Shown here one piece after another: positions 35,501 to 46,643 of a stretch of DNA of 64,000 bases. The notes below the pieces were generated by a model. The model saw nothing but the letters and a program-made list of their open reading frames with translations. It was not told where the DNA came from and ran no database searches. Both the position numbers and the translations under genes were made by a program. Position 1 is the first letter of the stretch; each line of letters begins with the position of its first letter. The DNA is from Allium sativum (lineage: Eukaryota > Streptophyta > Magnoliopsida > Asparagales > Amaryllidaceae), in the NCBI GenBank assembly GCA_030737875.1, contig CM060915.1, positions 632,836,786 to 632,900,785 on the forward strand. Direction: 5' to 3'.

Positions 35501-37971
35501 TTTGGCCCGATAAAATGATTTAGCGATTTAGAGCTGTGTCTACAAGCTTCGCTTTTTAACTTAGGGGTTAGGCACATAGGCTAATAAAGCGGAAAAAGTT
35601 TCAATGTTAAGAGCACAATTTTATAATTAGGGTGTATGGAGAGAGAGAAATCAGCGTTAGAGCCAAATTTCCGAGAGAAGGGAAAATCTGGAGGGCAAAT
35701 ATTTTAACATCGCCTTTCTGTGTTCAATCAAACGTTTAATTCTCATTTCAAATGAATTGAAACATACTAGTTATGACCAATTTATTTTAGAAATTTTAAA
35801 TTTTAATTTTTTAAAAAAAATATTGAATATTAAATAAAATTGTAAAATATAAATTTAAATTAATTGATATTAATTAATAAATAACCAATATAATTTATTA
35901 ATTATTACCTTTTAAATATTGAATATAATAATCGACTATAATTATTAAATATTACCTCTTAATGTTAACTAATAAATTCGATTATTTAATAGTATTATAA
36001 AATATTATTCATTTTATTAATTATTATTTATTAATTATTTAATATTAATTATTATTATTTTTAAATAACCAATATTATTTATTATTTAGTAATTATTATT
36101 TATCATTTTTTACATATTAATATTAAATATAATTACCAATTATAACTATTGAGTAATAAATAATAAATATTAAACATAACTTGCAAATCTGTTGGAATTC
36201 TGCTGCAAAATAGCTTCGATAAATATTCATCGGTATTCTGCTTGGATTTGCAGCAGAAAATAGCGGCTGAATTTTTCTGTCGGTAATTTGATGCAATTTG
36301 CAACGGCTTAGTGAGGGATGACAGAAGACGATGGTAATAAATAAAAGAAAAAAATTTGAAAAAACCAAAAGCTATCCCTTGCAGATCACATGGAAATCCA
36401 TCGGAAATTAACGACGGAAATTTCCGCTTCTAAATATTTGACGCTAAATCAATGTTTTCTTGTAGTGACCACAAGTTGAGTTTAACCTCGTGTCTAAATG
36501 TGATTATAATTTAATTTCCTAATTGGGGTCCATAACAATTATCCTAATTTAATTTAGGAATTCTAATCATTTTCCTGTTCACATTTATTTTCCCCAAATC
36601 AATATTGGTTACAATGGTTATTTCTTTATTTGCTGTCTCTTTATGGCAGTTAATTACATTTACTGCTATAAATGATCACCACAAATATATTAATTCAAAA
36701 TGGATTATATTTACATATAATTCCATAATTGAACCTTACCCAAACATTTCAAACATTCCACACAATTTGTATTACACCGTTTTACACTAATTTGGACGGA
36801 TAATATGTATATATTCATTTTTATGTTTTTGTGTGGTCAACGTAAGTTATTAATATTTATTTATTATTTCGAAATACTTATTTTTAAATCAATGATTTGG
36901 TCTAATCAATTTACCAAACATTCTACTTTTACATTCAATCTTGCCAAAAAGGTTTCAAGTAACACAAGGACTGTTAGCCAAAATCACTGTAAATCATGCC
37001 TATTTTGTGGAGTTGACACATTTCCAAATCACAAGAAATATATATACTATATTTTTATTTCGGAATAGTCGATGCAAATTACGTACAAAATATGTATTTA
37101 TTTTTATATGTACCTTTGCATCACTTTTCCCGTTTTAATTCTTTTTGTCATACTTCTTGTGATTCTAAAATAATGCCTCTTTATTTAAAAATGAAGAAAA
37201 CGACATAATTTAGAAGGCTTGAGCCAAAAACCCAATAATACTGAATGTAAACAAGGAATATTTCTTTTACTTACAATCACATAATACATAAATTCATCTT
37301 TTCACCCGAATTTACATATGTCATATTCCAGCACTAAACTAAAGATCTGGAACATAACTACAAGAAATTTATGTTTAATGGGACTGATTTCCAGATCCAT
37401 GGTGCTATGTGGCTTATACAACATATTTCATAATTCATAACATAACTTGTAGGAATATGTGAGAAAAAAATCCTACAATTCATGTTTATACATAATCACA
37501 ACTTTATCATTTACCAATTTCAAACATATTCATAATAAGATCTGATGGTTATCACAATTTACAAATATTCAAATAACATTTCTGATAGGCATAAAACATA
37601 GATTTTCAAACGAAATAGATAAATCATTATATTTGTATTAGTAAATTTCCCGCTCACCTTATAGATTTCAATTTATCAGTTTTGAACATTTTTAGGCTTA
37701 CAATCCCTTAATTCTTATAAATCTACAGTTTATCTAGAAAGGAGAAAATTCTAGGTATGTAGAAATGTAAGAAAAAGGGAAAAGAGCGAAGAAATCAACT
37801 GTTGAGCATCCTCTTCCATTGAATCTATTATCTTCCCAATTCCATATGAATTTGATTTGATTTGGTATATGTATGAATATATTTTGTTTAGAAATTAGGT
37901 TAGAAGAGGAAGAAAAAAGGAAGAGCTCCACTGCCTTCATAGATTTGAATGGAAAAAGCGCGAGGCTCTAC

Positions 37972-37985
37972 CTATTTATTTATAG
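37972..37985 (-). promoter_or_regulatory. E4 LTR TATA box
   Basis: Minus strand CCTATAAATAAATAGG, about 100 nt downstream of the GTCGAC palindrome. Confidence 0.55.
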
Positions 37986-38082
37986 GGGTGGAAATGGCCT
38001 AGAACTGTTGGATTAATTTTAAGTTATATTCGTCCATCCGTTAAATAATAAAATAAAACAATCCACCAAAAACTAGCCGTCA

Positions 38083-38170
38083 CTGGGCAGTTTGACGCCC
38101 AGTAGGTCGACTTGGGCGGTCGACAGCCGATCGACGCCTATGTCGACCGTCTGGGCACCAAACCGCCCAA
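38083..38170 (-). promoter_or_regulatory. GTCGAC-rich palindrome in E4
   Basis: Two 29-nt arms (38083-38111 and 38142-38170) match as an inverted repeat at 23 positions, both ending in GGTCGAC at the centre, with another GTCGAC pair between them. Confidence 0.65.
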
Positions 38171-38419
38171 TTCTGCTGGGTTATATATGGCAAATTATTA
38201 ATTAAATATTTAGTTTTTTTATTTTCTGTCCGTTTTCGTATTTCATCTGTAACTATTTCATACGGACTCCATTCACGAAACTCCAAATATGAAAGTTTAC
38301 CAGAATTCCGAGATGTACGCAATGGTTAAAGTTTCATGGACAAATTCCATCGTTTGCAGAAATTCATGTTTTTGAAATTCTAATAATTAATTATATCGCC
38401 AAAATTCTGGGTTGTTACA

Positions 38420-38918
38420 TGGCCAAAGGATGAAGGCAACTCAAGACCGTCAGAAGTCGTAGGCCGATAAGCGAAGGAGGGAACTTGAGTTTAATGTTGG
38501 AGACTTGGTATTCATAAAGATATCCCCTCTCAAGAAGACTGTTCGGTTTGGAAAGGCTGCGAAGTTGGGTCTTAGATTTATTGAGCCTTTTCGCGTTATT
38601 GATAAGATAAGATCTTTGGCCTATCGAGTGGATCTCCCAGAACATCTATCAAGAATCCATAATGTTTTTCATGAATCTCATCCGAGGAAGTGCCTTCATG
38701 ATTCTGCTATTAGACTCGAGCTTGGTGAGATTAGGGACATAGGAAAACTCGAGTTGCAGTCTTGGGTTCCCCATGCCACTATTGTAGAGTACGTAATCAA
38801 GAGACTCCACAATAAAACTGTTCTCCTCATCCGAGTACTATAGGGAAATGATCCTGTGGAAAGCACATGGGAGACTGAGGATAAGACGAGACAGACTAAC
38901 CCAGAGATTTTCTCAGGT
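38420..38918 (+). pseudogene. E3 integrase C-terminus and chromodomain
   Basis: Resumes the integrase cut at 14307: QRMKATQDRQKS, a TAG stop, ADKRRRELEFNVGDLVFIKI, then LSRIHNVFHESHPRKCL and a chromodomain-like end with IKRLHNKTVLLIRVL, a stop replacing the usual Trp, and DPVESTWETEDKTRQTNPEI. Spacing matches E5 residue for residue across the E4 gap. Confidence 0.88.
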
Positions 38919-39194
38919 AAATTTTCCTTAAATTTTATTTATGGATGCATTGTGGTTGCTAGATTGGATGTTAGGAAATGAGTGAAACACAATTGCGCAA
39001 CGCACTCATATAAAAATATATGCATATTAGGTTGTTTTGGATGCATACTTCATCATTTATTATACATACACGCTAGGATTGAGCTCACTTTAGCAATTCT
39101 GCAGTTCATAATCACTGCAAGTCCTGGATGTTTATGGATGAATTAAAAACAACATCGATGTGTAGAGCGAGTTGTGTTTTTCGCCCTTTCAAAC

Positions 39195-39230
39195 AGATTT
39201 CGGGACGAAATCTATTTTTAAGGGGGTAGA
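39195..39230 (+). promoter_or_regulatory. E3 polypurine tract and pre-PPT hairpin
   Basis: Hairpin GATTTCG-GGA-CGAAATC (39195-39211), then TATTTTTAAGGGGGTAGAA abutting the LTR start TGTAACACCCCG. Confidence 0.85.
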
Positions 39231-39482
39231 ATGTAACACCCCGTAAAATATACCTAAAATATAAATAATAACGATTAACGAAAATGAGCAATTAAATAAT
39301 AAAATATAAACAGGATGAAAAACGAGATTTTGCAGCATTAAGAATTTGGCTACAAAAATCTTTTATTTGGATTCATGGCGAAACACTGAATCGTTTTCAT
39401 ATGTAATATGTTGAAAACGGTGATCTTATGAAGAAATTACAGTTCAATGAAATTGAACGGTAAACACACACATATATATATG
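39231..39482 (+). repeat. E3 3' LTR, first 252 bp
   Basis: Begins TGTAACACCCCG after the polypurine tract and stops at the E10 duplication atatg (39478-39482) inside an AC/TA dinucleotide run. Confidence 0.85.
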
Positions 39483-39842
39483 TGTGAAGACCCGCAACTT
39501 CCCCGTAAAGGAAAGCGTCGGATAGTTCGAGAACAAACCACAACAGAACGCATACAGAAGAACGTTTCATTGTATATTACAACAATGCATCAGATTACAA
39601 GAATATACAGAGTATAAAAGAATATTACACAGAAATATCAGAGATTTAAATTACATTTAAATACATAGCAGCGGAAAATAATACAATACACAACTAGAAG
39701 AGATATACGGATACAAAGCTTTCCGGATATCGTTCCAGCTGTAAACCAGGATCCTGTGAATATAAATCTGCAAAACCAAAACTACTAGCTGCCCGTGTCA
39801 AAATAAGGGCACCCAGAGTTTAGGTTAAAACAATAAACTCCA

Positions 39843-39860
39843 GGTCAGTCATGTGACTGG
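39843..39860 (-). other. LTR hairpin, E10
   Basis: Sense strand CCAGTCACATGACTGACC: stem as in E1; the loop base that differs from E1 extends the stem to CAGTCA/TGACTG. Confidence 0.6.
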
Positions 39861-41392
39861 TGTGAGAACTAAAACAGTTAATCTTTATTTTAAAATTAGG
39901 TAAATCAAGGGACCACGCCGTATAACACGGAACGGGTTTCCTCCCAAGAATACCAGTGCATAAAACAAACAGCGCAATGCTAAATAAAGAAAAATGAAGC
40001 TATTATAAGACCCAGGTCCCATCACACAATGCAACGCAGTCGAGGATAGGGTTTTCCCTTATAACAGCCAAAGAATGCTTGATACGTTTTAAAACAAATC
40101 ATTTGATACTATTATAAGTGCATAGTGTATAAAACAACTTCAAATCATAAGTATCAATCATAGGCGGCATAAGCGCCCCATCCCACTATGTCGCCATATA
40201 TAGGATATACAATCAAAACCGCAAAGTCACGTATTTGGAAATTGGATTTCCATCTATGAACCGAGGCAAAAGATAGTCCTCAACCGATTCGAGACTGTCT
40301 AGCCCGAGCCTCAGGAACAGCCGCAACTGCCCCTTGGAGCGACAGGGCCGGTCCACACGGAGTGGATTATTATGCCTGAACAATACGTCTCCCCACCCTA
40401 TGGGGTGTAAGTCTGGTCCGTCAGCCGACCAGAATGCATTCGGCCGAAACCGATATAACCGAGGCGCCTCGCAACCGCAACAACCACATAAGTCAAACTC
40501 GTCAGGGCGTGTAAAACCACTGACGCCACTTCTAGCTAGAAAGAAACGCAAGTCCTCCCTGAGGTCCGTCTCCCGTTTTTGGTTCATACCGGGTGTGAAA
40601 CACGCGAGGTAAACGTCACACAAAGCTACGCCACAAAGGCCGTGCTTTGATCATCACCACAAGACTTTGCTTTTCAACAGAAGCCTTGATCATTTGCATC
40701 TTAGCATGCCACACAGGCAAACCATCCTATGCAACCGATATCAGTCACACAGAATGAAATCCGATGTCAGACACACAGTCCATTTACAAGTCCGTTCTAG
40801 GTCTGAACGAAACCGGAGGCACCTAGTACCCCGCATATCCATCGATCTCCAAGTACGTCTGGACGATCACTAACCGTTTCCATCTTCTTGGGTGTACAGC
40901 CCAATCAAGATCATCAGTTATCACCCAAACGACGTGAAGACCTCCGGCCTTCGACCATCGTCTTCATCTTCGACTTATCGTCGTATCAGTTATTCAGAAT
41001 GGGATAAACCCGGTCTTTCCGAATAACTCGCGTATATATTATAAAAGTGTTACACAAACACAACATACGCCTCATTCCAATTCATTAGTCACTAACCGTA
41101 AATTAATCAAGAGAATAATTCCCCAAACATTAACCCCGAAGGCCGAAACCAACATCAGATCAATATCCAGAAAACCATTCTGCTTGGCTAACCGACACTT
41201 AGTTTCTAAATTTTACATTCAAATCTAATTAAAGATTTAACTATCGCCTGGAGCAAAACTGGTGATACTCCATTCTCGATCTTTTCAATCTAATTAAAGA
41301 TTCATTAAAACTCCCCTTAGTTTTAATCTTCGACTGGGTTAAAGAATCAGTGTCATTTAAAACACGGTTCACGATAAACCCAAAATCACATT

Positions 41393-41802
41393 CCATTAAT
41401 TATCGGGTTAAAGAACAAGTGTTATTTAAAACACTGTTTACGATAAACCCAAAAAATCAATATCAATTCAATTCCAATTAATTATTATTTAATTGGTACA
41501 CTTCATTAAATCTAAATAAAAAGATTTAATCTTTTCTCAACTGGGTTCAAGAATAGTGTTAGTGAAGACACCATTCACGACAAACCCAAATCACATTCCA
41601 TTAATTATCGGGTTAAAGAACAAGTGTTATTTAAAACACTGTTCACGATAAACCCAAAAATCAATATCAATTCAATTCCAATTAAATATTATTTAATTGG
41701 TACACTTCATTAAATCTGAATAAAAAGATTTAATCTTTTCTCAACTGGGTTCAAGAACAGTGTTAGTGAAGACACCATTCACGACAAACCCAAATCACAT
41801 TC
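41393..41802. repeat. 205-bp tandem duplication in E10
   Basis: Two copies starting CCATTAATTATCGGGTTAAA at 41393 and 41598. E1 has a single copy near 5277-5480. Confidence 0.85.
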
Positions 41803-42689
41803 GATATTCAATACAAGGCTCTGAATAGAAAATATATCGGCTTATATTCAATATCGAATTCTACGACTAACAAATGTCGTATTGGAAATAACGATATCAA
41901 TATATATCTTTCAAATTTCCATAACAACACCTGTATAATCACGAATTCCAACATCGAAATATTCCGAAGACAATTTCGATTCAACTCCACTCCAATGCAA
42001 TCATTGGAAATTTTGGTTATTTTTAAAACCCTTTTCGAATTCAATTTATTTATTTAAAAATAAATAGAATTATAATTCTAGTTCAAAACTAGTTCATTTC
42101 GATAAAAATCCATTTTTATCTTTTCAAATATGGAGTTTTTCATCCCAATTCTTTCTAAATCATTTCTTATGATTTTACACAAATTATTGCTATTTTTAAT
42201 AATTTTATCAAGGCCCGTACAGTCGATTTCCACCAATGGCCATCGAACTGCACTTACAGCGACCTTTTTCCAATTTGATTTGGACATAATTCCAAATCCA
42301 ACCGTTAGATTTCTAATTTATCACATTCGTTAGAAAGCTCTTTTCGATACGAACCCAACGGTTCCGGTTTTAGGAGAATCCGACGGTCGGATCTCCCGCA
42401 ATGTCCGTTTGAAATAAATGGTCGAAATTCACGAACTGCCGCGGCGCGGCGCGTTCTATTCAGGCCATTATATTATATATATAATATATATAATATATAC
42501 TTCGTCGATTTCTATTTAAAACGAATTATATAAATAGTTTTAAATTCGTTTCAAATTCTATTTCAACTTCTATTTCAATTCAAAGCAAAATTGAATTCTT
42601 CTTTATAAATTCGTTTTAAAATTCATTTCTATTCAATTCGAATTTCAATTCAATTTGAATTCATTTCAATTCGCTTTCAATTCCATTTG

Positions 42690-42985
42690 AATTCGTTTTC
42701 AATTCAATTCATTTCGAAATCATTTTCAATTCAATTCATTTCGAAATCGTTTTCAATTCAATTCATTTCGAATTCGTTTTCAATTCAATTCATTTCGAAT
42801 TCGTTTTCAATTCAATTCATTTCGAAATCGTTTTCAATTCAATTCATTTCGAATTCGTTTTCAATTCATTTCATTTCGAAATCGTTTCAATTCATTTCAT
42901 TTCGAAATCGTTTCAATTCATTTCATTTCGAAATCGTTTCAATTCATTTCATTTCGAAATCGTTTTCAATTCATTTTGAATTCAA
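42690..42985. repeat. 27-bp tandem array in E10
   Basis: About ten imperfect units of TTTTCAATTCAATTCATTTC plus GAAATCG or GAATTCG. The unit length is a multiple of three, so one frame stays open and gives a repetitive 114-residue translation with no sign of being a gene. Confidence 0.88.
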
Positions 42986-44369
42986 TAAAATCGATATAAA
43001 TATCGTTCACGTCAAAATGGCGTCAATCTAATCAACACGGCTTCATAAATTTCTATTTTCAAAATAGTTGTTATTATCAAAATATTTCGTTCAACACATG
43101 ACCAATCTCAATGAATGAGTACTGTCAACACATGAACTTTTATTTTATAATATTATTTATTTTTCAAATTGGAATGAGGCCCAATCAATTACCATATAAA
43201 GTTAATTATATGGATTTTCATACAACACATGTATATCATAGCATTGAAAAATAATCAATCATCAACCAAAGTGCACTACACTGTATAAGCATCAAATATA
43301 GATATTCAACGCTTATAACAGCCTGTCAATCGATCGATCGACATTTTTAATCAATCAGGATGAGTGAACTTCAGATTTCATCCTAACACCCGTGTGGGGT
43401 TTCAAACAATCAAACACATATTTTATTTGTGCTGTTGGGCGATGTGTAAAATTTATCGACCCAATCAATATCAGTCAAATCAGTGTATATACAAACAAAT
43501 CGGCCGATTTGTTTATAACTATTCATTTATTCACATTCACGTCAAAAATTATATTTTTAACGATAAAACATTTTATTTCAACCTATGAATTTCTATTCAA
43601 TTCATTTACACAATAAAATGATATTTTTATTTTCTAACATATTTTAGAAAATTTCGGCGGCATAACGGCACGATACTAGAAACGGGACAAGGCCTAGCCT
43701 TATCCCCGGTCTAGTGAAGGCCCACGCCATTCACACATCAATCAAATCAATTCGTTACGCAAACCACAAACTTTGGAGTAAGGGTCTAACCTAGCCTTAC
43801 TCCTTCGCCTTATAACGGCGCACGTCTAATCCTAACCAATTTATCGATTCGATTTTTCACACCACAAACCACATTCAAACCAATATCGCAATCAATCACC
43901 AAACAGTCAAACAAACAAGTCCATGGTCTGTGGACGATTGTGTCGGGTGCTACTAAGCACCGTCTGCATCCTAGTATATATATATAACTAGAAATAAAAT
44001 AGAAAGGTGACAAATTCTCACATTATAGCTATCCAGCTCCACGGCTCTTCTTTGCAGAAGTCTTCGTCGTTTCGCCTTTTTGTCACCTTCGTTGCTGCTT
44101 TCACTACATACGTAAAAATCACATTTTTACTTCGCTATTCAATATATATAAAAATCGAATTTTTACTATGTTATTCAATATATAAAAATCACATTTTATT
44201 TCGAAGTTCAATATCCAAAAATTCTATTTTTCTATCGAAGTTCAATATATAAAAATTCTATTTTCTTTCGAAGTTCAAAACATAAAAACTATATTTTCTT
44301 TCGAAGTTCAAAACATAAAAACTATATTTTTCTTTCGAAGTTCAATATATAAAAATCATATTTTTATCT

Positions 44370-44765
44370 CGAAGTTCTATATATAAAAATCATATTTTTA
44401 TCTCGAAGTTCTATATATAAAAATCATATTTTTATCTCGAAGTTCTATATATAAAAATCATATTTTTATCTCGAAGTTCTATATATAAAAATCATATTTT
44501 TATATCGAAGTTCTATATATAAAAATCATATTTTTATCTCGAAGTTCTATATATAAAAATCATATTTTTATCTCGAAGTTCTATATATAAAAATCATATT
44601 TTTATCTCGAAGTTCTATATATAAAAATCATATTTTTATCTCGAAGTTCTATATATAAAAATCATATTTTTATCTCGAAGTTCTATATATAAAAATCATA
44701 TTTTTATCTCGAAGTTCTATATATAAAAATCATATTTTTATCTCGAAGTTCTATATATAAAAATC
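44370..44765. repeat. 34-bp minisatellite in E10
   Basis: About 11.6 nearly identical units of CTCGAAGTTCTATATATAAA plus AATCATATTTTTAT, preceded by more diverged units from about 44110. Near-identity implies recent amplification. Confidence 0.93.
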
Positions 44766-45099
44766 TAGTCTTCGCCTTATAAAAAATCAAGTCTTTGGTA
44801 TTCAAACCTTTTTCTAAAAATCAGTTTTTATACTTTATAAATAAATCAGTTTTTATACTTTATAAATAAATCAGTTTTTTTTTTCTGTTTTAAAATTCAG
44901 GTTTTATACTAAATTTTTTTTTCAGTTTTAATTTTCCTCTAAAATCAGTTTTTAATATTTCAAAACAAAATCAGTTTTTTTATATTTTCAAAACAAAATC
45001 AGTTTTAAATCCTATTAAATCAATTTTAATTTTCTTATTAAAATCGGTTTTAAACCTAAAATCGAAATTAAAATAAAAATAAAATACATTAAAATACTT

Positions 45100-45420
45100 A
45101 CAGTATTTTGAAGAGGGGGGGCGCTACGCATTGCGGTTGAGGCTAGGGTTTGGCGGGGGTGTTGTGGCGTCGACTTGGGCTGGGGAGGAAGGGGTTTGGT
45201 CGGAGTGGAGGGTGCGGCGTCGGTTCTGGGGGAGGGAGGGTTCTCGATCGATTGGGGAAGGGGGGGGGTCTCTGGTCGGCGACGGCGCCACCTAGGGCGT
45301 GCGGTAGGTCCGGCGATGGCAGGGGCGGGTGGCAGCGCTCCGTCGTTCTTCGTTTCGTTTTTTTTTTTTTCTTCTTTCCTAATTTTCGATCTGAGGGAAA
45401 TAGAGATGGGGGGGGGGTTT
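45100..45420 (-). other. GC-rich module in E10 LTR, unlike E1
   Basis: G-rich on plus, with GGCTAGGGTTTGGCGGGGG. In the minus (sense) direction it reads like a plant leader containing AAACCCTAGCC. The same place in E1 (585-1075, 8545-9025) has a different GC-rich sequence. Open frames here are compositional. Confidence 0.6.
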
Positions 45421-46522
45421 TATGTAAAAGATTTTATATATTTAATTTAATTTTAATTTATTTATCCCTAGGAGTTGACTTTTTATTCGACTTCGAAACG
45501 AGGCCCACCGACTGTCGCCCATAGCGTTTCACCCCCATTCCGAACACAATGGGATATGTATCGTAAGCTGATTCGGCTGCTACAATCAGTTTTCGTTAAA
45601 TTTACATTTAAATCACTATATTGAATTTTAAACGTACATTTCAAATTACCGGGGTCACATACGAACTCTAAAAATTCTCGAAAAATATTTTCTAGCTTCG
45701 TATTGACGATACGGTCCTAACAAAACTAGTTTCGTCGAATTCTGAGACCGTTAGAAAAATGGTCATTTTCCAGTCGATTAAAATCAACTGAAACTGGTCA
45801 AACGCGTTTTCCTTCGCCACGCTCACATATTGATTTGAAAAATTATGAAATTTGAAATCTAGCAATAACCTTACGTCACGGACCCAACAAAACTGGTTTC
45901 ATCGAAATCCGAGGTCGTTTGCAAAATGGCTATTTTTAAGGGCCTGAATTCCATAGCGACTATTCAGAATTTTCAACTGGACATATCTTTTGATTCCCGC
46001 TATGAAATCTCGATTATTCGGATTCGTTGGAAAGATATTCACAATTAGATCCCATTATTTTTGGTTTCACTAAAATCCGGATTGTTTTGCACCCGGTACA
46101 TTCAATTGAAGTTTGAAATCGAATTATCGAACTACCGCGCCATTTTCAATTCTATTTATAATTATATATAAATATTTATACTCTACCGACGACGCGTATA
46201 ATATATACGTTCGAATTATATTCAAAATAAATTTCTCGTCGATATTATTTAAAATAATTCATTTTAAATAATCAAAATTCGCTAAAATTGCCAAAATAAA
46301 AAATTTTAAACTGGCCCAGATTTTCCGGGTTGTTACAATATGTGTGTGTGTGTGTGGTTTAATAAATAATATATATATCCAAGAAATAAAATAAATTTCA
46401 TGGATTTTAATGTCAGATGAGAAGATAAGAATGAAGGGACAAAAATAATATACATACGGAAAGAAATAACCTGGTTGAATTGACGTTATATACAATTAAT
46501 ATCTCCATCCCCACATACACTT

Positions 46523-46600
46523 ATTGGGCGATTCAACGACCAAGAGGTCGACCGACCTCCTAGAGTGGAGATCGACTGCTTGGCGGCTGAAATGCCCAAT
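46523..46600 (+). promoter_or_regulatory. GTCGAC-type palindrome in E3 LTR
   Basis: Arms start ATTGGGCGATTCAACGACCA and end GGCTGAAATGCCCAAT, with AGGTCGACC and GATCGAC symmetrically inside. Confidence 0.65.
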
Positions 46601-46633
46601 AAGGCTACATTTTGGTTAGCTTTTGGGGCTAAT

Positions 46634-46643
46634 TTGTATAAAC
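46634..46643 (+). promoter_or_regulatory. E3 LTR TATA-like box
   Basis: TTGTATAAACAGACACC, 34 nt after the palindrome. CTAAACCCTAGCC follows at about 46725. Confidence 0.45.

Larger units (their letters stand above)
31021..36467. mobile_element. E8: CACTA DNA transposon carrying CNX1 fragments (Pack-CACTA)
   Basis: Begins CACTATAAGAAAATGCTGAT and ends with the inverse of CACTACAAGAAAACATTGAT, with a 3-bp duplication acc (31018-31020, 36468-36470). Subterminal repeats of the ATCCATCG/CGATGGAT type occur at both ends (for example 31060-31110, 31320-31390, 36390-36410), as expected for transposase binding in CACTA elements. No transposase ORF is visible, so it would need one in trans. Its cargo is a stretch of CNX1 genomic DNA with introns on the minus strand. 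It inserted in E4. Confidence 0.92.
14308..38419 (-). mobile_element. E4: solo LTR about 3.75 kb, carrying E5 and E8
   Basis: Outer ends TGTAACAACCC and GGGTTGTTACA form an 11-bp inverted repeat. Own sequence is 14308-14656, 29572-31020 and 36471-38419. Minus orientation is inferred from its features: GTCGAC palindrome and TATA box near the right end, hairpin near the left end. Flanks taggt (14303-14307) and tggcc (38420-38424) match at only 2 of 5 positions, but treating them as one decayed 5-bp duplication restores the exact integrase spacing of E3. No internal domain is present, as expected after LTR-LTR recombination. Confidence 0.75.
36471..38419 (-). repeat. E4 LTR, 5' segment
   Basis: Right-hand part of E4, ending GGGTTGTTACA at E3. 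It starts with the rest of the structured unit cut by E8. No gene seen. Promoter-like signals are listed separately. Confidence 0.75.
39483..46337 (-). mobile_element. E10: solo giant LTR, 6855 bp, same family as E1
   Basis: Starts TGTGAAGACCCGC and ends GGGTTGTTACA as in E1, with a perfect atatg duplication (39478-39482, 46338-46342). Similar to 3033-9955 over most of its length. Differences are an extra 205-bp tandem copy, a longer 27-bp array, a large 34-bp array and a replaced GC-rich block. It has no internal domain, so it is the product of LTR-LTR recombination. No gene seen; small ORFs translate repeats. Confidence 0.95.

Noticed and set aside
35700..36180. Very AT-rich stretch as a matrix attachment region or origin
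   Set aside because: Composition alone (ATTATTAATTA repeats) inside the E8 transposon is not evidence for either function.
44370..44765. CRISPR-like direct repeats
   Set aside because: Units are head-to-tail without unique spacers, in plant retroelement DNA.
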